A program made the position numbers and the translations under genes. Under the pieces are notes generated by a model. The model was not told where the DNA came from, did no database searches, and worked only from the letters and a program-made list of their open reading frames with translations. Shown here piece by piece: positions 1 to 5,391 of a DNA stretch of 5,399 nt. Location of the stretch: the NCBI GenBank assembly GCA_003021335.1, contig PXQL01000065.1:1-5399 (forward strand), given 5' to 3'. Each line of letters starts with the position of its first letter. Positions within the stretch are counted from its first letter, which is position 1. Source of the DNA: Halobacteriales archaeon QH_10_67_13 (GTDB taxonomy: Archaea > Halobacteriota > Halobacteria > Halobacteriales > Haloarculaceae).

Positions 1-118
1 CGGGCCTGCCTGGCCCTCGCTTGTTGCGGTCGGGGCTTCCTGGTTCTGTGTCGGGACTTGCATCCGGCCTGGACACAGCGGTTCCAGACTCCCCAGGCGG
101 CTTCCCTTCACGGGCGGT

Positions 119-151
119 TCGGAGTGTCCCACTCCGACTGATTGGACACTC
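119..151. repeat. Two mutually exclusive inverted repeats
   Basis: Bases 119-126 (TCGGAGTG) pair perfectly with 130-137 across a 3-nt loop. The overlapping block 122-129 (GAGTGTCC) pairs equally well with 144-151 (GGACACTC). The two hairpins share the same left arm and cannot form together. The function is unknown; it could be part of a structured RNA or of an insertion-sequence end. Confidence 0.5.
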
Positions 152-358
152 GGCCACAACCGACGGTGCGCGCTTTGTGTCGCGCTTGAACACCGCCGGA
201 GACGTGGCGAGCATCGTCCTACTTTGTTCGACCGCCAGAGGTGGTAAATGTGGCGAAGAACGTGTCTGCGAACCGTGCGGCGCTGTATCCCCTCCATACT
301 CCGCTCCCTCCGGTCGCTCCGTGGATGAAGAGGGATTAGCGCCCTCACCGCAGAAGCT

Positions 359-409
359 AAAACCCGGACAAAGCCGAAGGCTACAGCCACAGCACTGCGA
401 AAACCCGGA
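359..409 (+). repeat. 10-bp direct repeat AAAACCCGGA, two copies
   Basis: AAAACCCGGA occurs at 359-368 and again at 400-409, a 41-bp period. The bases before each copy (GCT and GCG) extend the similarity to 13 positions with one mismatch. Two copies are too few for a CRISPR array, and no function is evident. Confidence 0.45.
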
Positions 410-450
410 TGAACTGTCTCGAGGAAGTAGCTGGCTTGCTACCTGTGTTA

Positions 451-460
451 CCCTTATCAG
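451..460 (+). promoter_or_regulatory. Possible TATA element of the antitoxin-toxin pair
   Basis: CTTATCA at about 453-459 is the only TATA-like stretch just upstream of the antitoxin. It lies about 20 nt before ATG 477 and about 43 nt before ATG 500. The second spacing would allow a short leader carrying the purine-rich GAGGAAGG at 484-491. The match to the archaeal TATA consensus is only moderate. Confidence 0.35.
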
Positions 461-476
461 TACGTGAAGACAATGT

Positions 477-802
477 ATGTACAGAGGAAGGGTCCACCGA
501 TGGGCACCACGCGTCAACTTCCGCATCCCCGAAGACCTGATCGAGAAGGCTGATATCGCAGCCAAGATCACACACAGGAACCGGACCGATATCGTGACAG
601 AGGCACTTCGCGAGTACCTCGATGAAATCGAAGACAAGGAAGCGTTCAGAGAGGACGTAATCGAGCTGTACTTGGACGACGGGGTCGGGTTCGAGACGCT
701 ACAGGAGTTCATCGGGCGGCAAGATGCTGAATCCGTCCGGGCCTCAAAAAACTGCTTGACGAAGGCGAGAAACTGGCTGACGAGTTGGCAGAGCTGGAGT
801 AA
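477..802 (+). CDS. Ribbon-helix-helix antitoxin, frameshifted
   Basis: This is a small DNA-binding protein of the CopG/MetJ-like RHH class, probably the antitoxin that binds the PIN protein downstream and represses the pair. The short strand RVNFRIP is followed by EDLIEKADIAAKITHRNRTDIVTEALREYLDE, which is the RHH strand-helix-helix. A Glu-rich tail for toxin binding follows. The frame that stays open from ATG 477 runs on to 935, but its sequence becomes meaningless after RASK (codons up to 749). The -1 frame entered at 752 gives LLDEGEKLADELAELE and a TAA at 800-802, a natural antitoxin ending that stops 2 nt before the toxin GTG. The gene is thus missing one base in an A-run (746-751) or uses frameshifting. 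The start is also doubtful: ATG 500 encodes MGT, the usual kind of N terminus for such proteins, but it is out of frame with RVNF. Type and role are fairly sure; integrity is not. Confidence 0.8.
746..752 (+). other. Frameshift site: A AAA AAC heptamer
   Basis: In the antitoxin frame the codons are TCA AAA AAC, so bases 746-752 form the classic -1 slippery heptamer A AAA AAC. A -1 slip here makes 752 the first base of the next codon and restores the expected antitoxin tail ending at 802. The same result would follow if one A had been lost from an original run of seven. I see no strong stem-loop in the following 50 nt that would stimulate slippage. Confidence 0.7.
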
Positions 803-804
803 CG

Positions 805-1296
805 GTGATCGTCGTCGATACGAGCGCCTTCAGTTCTCTTACCATCGCCGATGTTCTCGACTCCGTCCTCACGGAGTACGACATCCACACGACACAGCAC
901 GTCGTCGACAAACTACGCACCACAGCGGAGTATGACGATGTCCACGGCACAGCTGCCGACCACGTCCTCGCTAGGACACGCTATATTACCATCGATGCGG
1001 TCGACGACCCCGAGCTCCGAACCTCGCGGATTGACACGGGCGAAGCCACCTGCATCCAGATCGTCCAACGACGCGAGGCTGACTTTCTCAGTACCGACGA
1101 TCTTTGCGCACTCCCCGAGCTCCAACAGCTCACCGACGCACAGGTAGCCATCTCACCACTCCTCCTCCGAGTACTGGTCAAACGCGGCGTCCTCACGAAC
1201 GATGAAGCGAGAGAGAGGTTGGAAAAAATGGCTGCGTCACGGGACTGGCTGGGCGCACCTATCTACCGTCGCGTACAGCAGTTGTTCAACGAGTGA
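805..1296 (+). CDS. PIN-domain toxin of a toxin-antitoxin pair (DUF3368-like)
   Basis: This is a 163-residue PIN-domain protein, probably a metal-dependent RNase acting as the toxin of the RHH/PIN pair. The N terminus MIVVDTS puts the first catalytic Asp at residue 5. DTGEA at 77-81 and STDD at 96-99 supply the later acidic residues, and an acidic residue in HVVDKL (Asp35) sits where many PIN proteins have Glu. The order hhhDTS, DxGEA, hLxTDD, then a C-terminal LLLRVLVKRGVLTNDEA helix, resembles the DUF3368 group of prokaryotic PIN proteins. The start is GTG at 805. It leaves only 2 nt after the restored antitoxin stop, which suggests translational coupling. All acidic motifs are present, so the toxin looks intact although its antitoxin frame is broken. 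Catalytic activity is inferred, not shown. Confidence 0.85.
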   Translation: MIVVDTSAFSSLTIADVLDSVLTEYDIHTTQHVVDKLRTTAEYDDVHGTAADHVLARTRYITIDAVDDPELRTSRIDTGEATCIQIVQRREADFLSTDDLCALPELQQLTDAQVAISPLLLRVLVKRGVLTNDEARERLEKMAASRDWLGAPIYRRVQQLFNE

Positions 1297-1311
1297 ACGC
1301 CAGCAGTATCG

Positions 1312-1331
1312 CCTAATCAGCCCTGCTTAGG
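1312..1331. repeat. Small inverted repeat after the toxin gene
   Basis: CCTAA at 1312-1316 pairs with TTAGG at 1327-1331 around a 10-nt loop, 16 bp after the toxin stop. It could mark the 3' end of the toxin transcript, but there is no T-tract and the stem is short. Confidence 0.25.
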
Positions 1332-1417
1332 ACTCGTCACCCGGGCGTCTGCGAGCCGCGGCACCGGCGGCGAGAGAAATGAAAATGGTCTTGTCGCCGG
1401 GCCAACACGGCTCAGGT

Positions 1418-2383
1418 ATGGCCCAGTTTCCGGACTATGTCGACGTAGAGTACGACGCCGGCGAGGGCGAGTCGCCGGACGAGTATCCAACCCTCGAGGG
1501 GAAAATCGAGCAGGCGATCGACGTCACGCGCCGCGGGCTCGAGGAGTACGAGCAGCCGGCGGTGATGTGGACCGGCGGCAAGGACTCGACGCTGACGCTG
1601 TATTTCGTCACCGAGGTGGCAGCGGAGTTCGGCTTCGAGGTGCCCCCGGCGATTTTCATCGATCACTTCCAGCACTTCGACGAGATCCACGACTTCGTCG
1701 ACCGCTGGGCCGAGCAGTGGGGCGTCGATGTGCATTACGCTAGCAACGACGACATCGGCGCGTACGTCGAGGAAAACGCCCTCGACCCGGGCGACGAGAT
1801 CCCCGTCGAGGCCCTTGACGGGCACAACCGCCACCACGTCCGGGAGATCCTCGAGTACGAGGAGGACACCTTCCCGTACCTGCTCGACACCTACGTCGGC
1901 AACCACCTCCTGAAGACGGTCGCGCTCAACGACGCCCTGCGCGAGTACGAGATCGACGGCGTGCTTTCGGGCGTCCGCTGGGACGAACAGGAGGCCCGGG
2001 CGGGGGAGACGTTCTTCTCGCCGCGACACGACCCCGACACCTACCCGCCCCACGACCGGGTCCACTCAATCTTGCAGTTCGCAGAACGAGACGTCTGGGA
2101 CGCCTTCTGGCAGTACGTCGTCCCCGAGACCGTCCCGGAGTTCCCCGAGGGACACGTTCCCCGGTCGGCGACGGACCTGCCGGCGGGACTAGAGTGGGCC
2201 GACATCCCGGTCTCGCCAAAGTACGTTGCCGGCTACCGGTCGCTTGGCTCCGAGGTCTCGACCGACAAGACCACCGACGAGCCCGCCTGGCTCCAGAATC
2301 TCGAGGGGACCACCGAGCGGGCCGGCCGGGCCCAGGACAAAGAAGACCTGATGGAACGGCTCCGCGATCTGGGCTACATGTAA
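1418..2383 (+). CDS. CysD-like PP-loop ATP pyrophosphatase (PAPS reductase family), cysteine-free
   Basis: This is a 321-residue cytoplasmic protein of the adenine-nucleotide alpha-hydrolase (PP-loop) superfamily. WTGGKDS at residues 51-57 is the PP-loop that binds ATP pyrophosphate. SGVRWDEQEARAGETFFSPR (184-203) matches the GxRRDEEKARAKERIFS region of CysD, the catalytic subunit of ATP sulfurylase. RSLGSEV (274-280) and TTERAGR (298-304) parallel the CysD C-terminal RTLGC and RTSERxGR motifs. The protein has no cysteine, so the ECGLH cysteine of true PAPS/APS reductases is absent. That makes reduction of PAPS unlikely and adenylyl transfer more likely. No CysN GTPase or other sulfur gene is visible here. 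The frame is open to an upstream ATG at 1379, but MAQFPDYVDV from 1418 reads like the native N terminus, and the extra 13 residues (MKMVLSPGQHGSG) look non-native. The real substrate is unknown. Confidence 0.85.
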   Translation: MAQFPDYVDVEYDAGEGESPDEYPTLEGKIEQAIDVTRRGLEEYEQPAVMWTGGKDSTLTLYFVTEVAAEFGFEVPPAIFIDHFQHFDEIHDFVDRWAEQWGVDVHYASNDDIGAYVEENALDPGDEIPVEALDGHNRHHVREILEYEEDTFPYLLDTYVGNHLLKTVALNDALREYEIDGVLSGVRWDEQEARAGETFFSPRHDPDTYPPHDRVHSILQFAERDVWDAFWQYVVPETVPEFPEGHVPRSATDLPAGLEWADIPVSPKYVAGYRSLGSEVSTDKTTDEPAWLQNLEGTTERAGRAQDKEDLMERLRDLGYM

Positions 2384-2445
2384 ACGCGGCGGAACAGGCT
2401 ACCGTCGAGACACCGGCAGGACCAGCGTCTGGACGCGGGAAACAT

Positions 2446-2464
2446 GGCTCCGAATTTCGGAGCC
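2446..2464. terminator. Strong hairpin downstream of the CysD-like gene
   Basis: GGCTCCGA at 2446-2453 pairs perfectly with TCGGAGCC at 2457-2464 around a 3-nt ATT loop, 62 nt after the CysD-like stop. It lies between convergent genes and may mark or protect the 3' end of the plus-strand transcript. Archaeal termination normally depends on T-rich tracts, and none follows, so the terminator role is uncertain. Confidence 0.4.
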
Positions 2465-2485
2465 GATCGGCGGCAGAAGGGTGTT

Positions 2486-2501
2486 AGTTGGTGAGTCAAC
2501 T
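2486..2501. repeat. Short inverted repeat AGTTG/CAACT
   Basis: AGTTG at 2486-2490 and CAACT at 2497-2501 flank a 6-nt spacer within the convergent intergenic region. The arms are short and could be chance. Confidence 0.25.
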
Positions 2502-2559
2502 GTTCTATCGGACCGAAGGTCGGGTGTTACCGGATAGATTCTGACATCACCTCACCCTG

Positions 2560-2580
2560 TGGTATGTGATACCATCACAT
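2560..2580. repeat. Nested palindromes in the convergent intergenic region
   Basis: TGGTAT/ATACCA (2560-2565 and 2569-2574, spacer GTG) overlaps a second perfect palindrome, ATGTGAT/ATCACAT (2564-2570 and 2574-2580, spacer ACC). The 17-bp ATGTGAT-ACC-ATCACAT looks like a dimeric regulator site, but no gene start is next to it: it lies 61 bp past the synthetase stop codon. It might be an operator of a lost gene or an RNA 3'-end structure. The rest of 2384-2640 holds no gene that I can support. Confidence 0.4.
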
Positions 2581-2640
2581 GAATCTTGTGCTGAATCCAC
2601 CCGTTTTGAGTCCGATAATCGCGAACTCGGGGACCGTGTG

Positions 2641-4564
2641 TTAGCGCGCGGCGGCGATCTCCTCAAGTGCGTCGGGATTTTCGATGCTCGAAAGGTCGCC
2701 GGGCTGGTCGCCGGCGTAGACATCGGCGATCAGCCGGCGGACGATCTTGCCGCTTTGGGTCTTGGGGAACTCATCGACGAACAGCACCTCCCGGGGCCGG
2801 AAGGGCTTGCCCAGTTCCGCGCCGACCCGCTCGCGGAGCTGCTCGCGCAACTCGTCGCTCTCCCCGTGGCCCGGCTCGAGGGTGACGTAGGCGACGACCG
2901 CGGTGCCGGTGGTCTCGTCGTCGGCGCCGACTGCGGCGGCGGCGGAAACCGCCTCGTGGTCGATCAGGGCACCCTCGACCTCCGCGGGGCCGACCTTCCG
3001 GCCGGCGACGTTGAGCACGTCGTCCGACCGGCCGTGTAGGAACCAGAAGCCGTCGTCGTCGCGCTGGGCCCAGTCGCCGTGGTCCCAGGTGTTCTCGAAC
3101 CGGCTCCAGTACTCCTCGAGGTACCGCTCGTCGCCGCTCCACAGCGACTTGGTCATCGACGGGGCCGAGGAGCGCGCGACCAGGTAGCCCCGCTTGCCGG
3201 TCTCGGCGATCGACTCGCCGCGGGCGTCGACGATATCGACGTCCATACCCAAGGCTGGACCGCCCAGCGTACAGGGTTTCAGCGAGTGGGTCGGCAGCGG
3301 CTGGAGGAAACAGCCGAAGATCTCGGTACCCCCGGAGATGTTCATGATCGGTACCTCGCCGTTCCCGACGGTCTCGTGGAACCACTGCCAGGACTCGGGG
3401 TCCCAGGGCTCGCCGGTCGAGCCTAGCAAGCGCAGCGAGGACAGGTCGTGTCCCTCGAGCCATCCCTCCCCGCGTTTTCGCAGCGCCCGAACGGCGGTCG
3501 GAGAAACGCCGAAAACCGACAGCTCGTGGCGGTCGATCATCTCCCAGTACCGGTCGGGCGTGGGGTAATCGGGCGCACCCTCGTACATGAAGACGGTGCC
3601 GCCGAAGGCGTGGGTGCCGATCAGCGTCCACGGGCCCATCATCCAGCCGATATCCGACACCCAAAAGAACCGGTCCGACGGCTGGTGATCGAACGAAAAG
3701 TACAGCTCCTTGGCAGGCTGGACCAGGCCGCCGGCGTGGGTGTGGACGATTCCCTTCGGCTCCCCGGTCGTCCCCGAGGAGTACAGCAACATCGACTCCT
3801 GATCGGCGGGCAGGGATCGGGTCTCGAAGCTCGCGGGCTGGTCGCCAACGGCCTCGCCCCAGGGCTCGTCGCGGTCGGTCCAGTTGACATCGGCGCCCAG
3901 CCGGTCGTAGACGATGGTGTGCTCGACGTGGCCGGCCCGCTCGATCGCGGCGTCTGCGTCGCCTTTCAGCTCGATCTCCCGGCCGCGGCGGTAGAATCCG
4001 TCCGCGGTAAACAGCACGGAAGGCTCGGCGTCCTCGATCCGGGTAGCGGTCGCGTCGACGCCGAACCCGGAGAAGATCGGCACCGCGATCGCGCCGACTT
4101 TGAACGTTCCGTAGAGGATCGCGATGATTTCCGGGACCATCGGCATGTACAGGCCGACGGTGTCTCCGACGCCGACGCCGCGCTCGGTGAGGGCGTTGGC
4201 GACGCGGTTTGCCTGCCGGTGCAGCTCCTGGTAGGTGACCTGTCGGACCTCGGTCGGCTCGGCGGTCGGATCGCGCTCGGTTGAGTCGTCGACGGCCGCG
4301 CTCTCGTGAGGTTCGCCCTCCCAGATGCAGGCCACCCGGTTGCGCGCCGCCGCGTCGTGGCGGGCGTGTCGGTCGAGGGTGTTGTGTGCGATGTTGAGCC
4401 GGCCGCCGACGTACCAGTCGGTGAACTGCGGGCCATCCGAAGCGTCTCGGACCCGGTCGTAGGGCTCCGTTGCTCCCCTCGCGGAGCCGCTCGTCCGGCT
4501 CGTAGACGATCCGCTCTGTCTGGTCCAGCCCGCTCATGTCTCCGTGAGGGGTCGGCTGGCTCAT
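2641..4564 (-). CDS. AMP-forming acyl-CoA synthetase (acetyl/acetoacetyl-CoA synthetase type), N-terminal frameshift
   Basis: This enzyme of the ANL superfamily would activate a short carboxylic acid with ATP to an acyl-adenylate and pass it to CoA. Corrected for one frameshift the protein is about 640 residues. From the start at 4564 it reads MSQPTPHGDMSGLDQTERIVYEPDERLREG, then, one base shifted, ATEPYDRV and FTDWYVGGRLNIAHNTLDRH, the N-terminal domain typical of acetyl-CoA synthetases. Core motifs, numbered on the corrected protein: YSSGTTGEPKG (about 261-271, phosphate loop), GSTGEPW (381-387), ISGGTE (409-414), DHGDW (494-498), GRSDDVLNVAGRKVGPAEVE (511-530, hinge) and PKTQSGKIVRR (600-610) with the catalytic Lys at about 606. 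The acetate-specific WWQTETG is replaced by SGGTEIFG, as in acetoacetyl-CoA synthetases, so the substrate may be larger than acetate. The uninterrupted frame begins only at a GTG at 4335, in mid-domain, which is an artefact of the frameshift. The gene is convergent with the CysD-like gene and divergent from the acetyltransferase. Confidence 0.9.
4475..4478 (-). other. Frameshift site in the acyl-CoA synthetase
   Basis: On the minus strand the sequence is GAGGGGAGCAACGGAGCCCTAC. As written it reads E-G-S-N-G-A and runs into an Arg/Pro-rich nonsense frame. With one G removed it reads E-G-A-T-E-P-Y and continues in the conserved synthetase frame. The extra base lies in the C4 run at 4475-4478 (plus strand). 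It is either a true mutation that removes the N-terminal part or a homopolymer sequencing error. Confidence 0.8.
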
Positions 4565-4621
4565 AGCTGTTTGGCTCCGCCTCCGACCGGTCTCGCCCGT
4601 CGAGGAGAGCAGCCTCCCGGT

Positions 4622-4635
4622 AAATGCTTATATCG
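4622..4635 (+). promoter_or_regulatory. TATA element of the acetyltransferase gene
   Basis: AAATGCTTATAT (4622-4633) contains a TTATAT core at 4628-4633, about 22-27 nt before ATG 4655. This is the spacing expected for an archaeal promoter producing a leaderless mRNA, and it supports 4655 as the start. On the other strand the same block reads ATATAAGCATTTA, about 60 nt from the synthetase start. It could therefore serve both divergent genes. Confidence 0.65.
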
Positions 4636-4654
4636 GCGACGCATAACCGTTTGT

Positions 4655-5230
4655 ATGTACGTTCGGGACGCGAAAAACAGAGACGAGGTCTGGCTGCTCG
4701 ATCACATCGAGGAGATGGGACTCGACGAGACGGCGTTTCGCTCCCGAGACTACGTGATCGCAGTCGAGGAGACAAACGACGAGCGGGCCGGGTTCGGTCG
4801 GGTCCGAGTCCACAAGACCGACGCCGGCGAGTTCTGCGAGCTGACGAGCATCGGCGTGCTCGAGTCCTGGCGCGGCCAGGGCGTCGGCGCACACGTCATC
4901 GAGCGGCTGCTCACGACCGCCGCCGACGAGGGGTTCGACGTGGTGTACGCACTCACCGACGCCCCCGAGTACCTCGCGCAGTTCGGCTTCGAGCGGATCG
5001 ATCGGGAACAGCTCCCAGCCCAGCTCGAGGCGCGGCTGACCGACAAGCGCGAGACGACCGCCCCCGAGGCCGTCCCCTCAGCGATTGAACCCGGCCGGTT
5101 CCGGATGCCCCCGCGGCTCCGGGAGGCGTTCAAAGACGCCCAGGCCGACGACGAGCCCGACGAGCCAGAGGAAGGCCCCGAGGACTTTGGTATCGACCCC
5201 GACGAAGCCACCTACAAGTACGACGTATGA
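4655..5230 (+). CDS. GNAT family N-acetyltransferase
   Basis: This is a 191-residue acetyltransferase that would move an acetyl group from acetyl-CoA to an amine of a small molecule or protein. Strands around residues 32-70 lead to TSIGVLESWRGQGVGAHVIERLL. RGQGVG (73-78) is the acetyl-CoA pyrophosphate loop (motif A). VVYALTDAPEYLAQFGFERI (97-115) resembles the end of the GNAT domain in N-acetylglutamate-synthase-like proteins. A haloarchaeal acidic tail (DDEPDEPEEGPEDFGIDPDEA) follows and ends in YKYDV. The frame is open upstream to 4544, but the start MYVRDAKNRDE at 4655 is chosen because a TATA element lies about 24 nt before it and the upstream codons overlap the synthetase. The gene is divergent from the synthetase, 90 bp apart. 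Its substrate is unknown; acetylation of the synthetase catalytic Lys is possible by analogy with AcuA. The stop codon touches the insertion-sequence end. Confidence 0.85.
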   Translation: MYVRDAKNRDEVWLLDHIEEMGLDETAFRSRDYVIAVEETNDERAGFGRVRVHKTDAGEFCELTSIGVLESWRGQGVGAHVIERLLTTAADEGFDVVYALTDAPEYLAQFGFERIDREQLPAQLEARLTDKRETTAPEAVPSAIEPGRFRMPPRLREAFKDAQADDEPDEPEEGPEDFGIDPDEATYKYDV

Positions 5231-5236
5231 CATCCT

Positions 5237-5262
5237 CCGCGCCGTGAACGGCGCGGTTTCTT
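5237..5262 (+). terminator. Hairpin plus pyrimidine tract after the acetyltransferase
   Basis: CCGCGCCG (5237-5244) pairs perfectly with CGGCGCGG (5249-5256) around a TGAA loop and is followed by the pyrimidine tract TTTCTTCC (5257-5264). It begins 7 nt after the acetyltransferase stop. On the plus strand it could end that transcript. It also looks like the end hairpin of an IS200/IS605 element read on the minus strand, so its primary role may be in the element. Confidence 0.5.
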
Positions 5263-5375
5263 CCGTGGGAGTCTCAGTCGGTCTAAGATTTCCCGGAGGC
5301 AACATTCCCGTCACGGTGGACGGTACTCGGGTCTGTGCGCTGCTCTTTGGGACTTTCATGAGAGCGTGATAACTC

Positions 5376-5391
5376 CGACCAGTTGTGGTCG
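5376..5391. repeat. Inverted repeat CGACCA/TGGTCG
   Basis: Bases 5376-5381 and 5386-5391 form a perfect 6-bp stem with a GTTG loop inside the putative insertion-sequence end. It may be part of the structured RNA scaffold of the element. Confidence 0.4.

Larger units (their letters stand above)
1..470. other. Region without a recognisable gene; several short inverted repeats
   Basis: I see no gene here that I can support. One plus-strand frame is open from 21 to 467, but its product has no motif I recognise beyond a weak Cys-rich patch (KCGEERVCEPCG, about 242-277). It has low-complexity Ser/Pro/Arg composition unlike the acidic neighbours. The DNA holds several small inverted repeats: GGGCC/GGCCC at 2-16, GCCTGG/CCAGGC at 67-98, an 8-bp stem at 119-137, a competing 8-bp pairing at 122-151, and GTAGC/GCTAC at 427-442. 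There is also a direct repeat AAAACCCGGA at 359-368 and 400-409. This could be a decayed mobile-element end or a non-coding RNA region, but nothing in the sequence decides between them. Confidence 0.5.

Noticed and set aside
111..140. Possible tRNA T-arm (GGTTCGGAGT)
   Set aside because: No matching acceptor stem, anticodon arm or CCA-side pairing can be built around it.
359..409. CRISPR-like direct repeat
   Set aside because: Only two 10-bp copies, with no further units and no cas gene in the window.
21..467. Plus-strand open frame of 148 codons with a CxxC-like patch
   Set aside because: Ser/Pro/Arg-rich and not acidic like the haloarchaeal neighbours, without a recognisable domain. High-GC DNA often leaves such frames open by chance.
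1412..2065. Minus-strand 217-codon frame opposite the CysD-like gene
   Set aside because: Antisense shadow in high-GC coding DNA. The plus strand shows the PP-loop and other conserved motifs.
3448..4284. Plus-strand 278-codon frame opposite the synthetase
   Set aside because: Antisense shadow: the minus-strand frame has all ANL-family motifs, while this one has none.
2771..4564. Minus-strand 597-codon frame starting at the synthetase ATG
   Set aside because: Only its first 30 or so codons belong to the synthetase. The rest is an Arg/Pro-rich out-of-frame shadow of the real coding frame.
4544..4654. Upstream extension of the acetyltransferase frame (37 codons)
   Set aside because: It overlaps the synthetase 5' end and the promoter. 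The TATA element 24 nt before ATG 4655 supports the shorter form.
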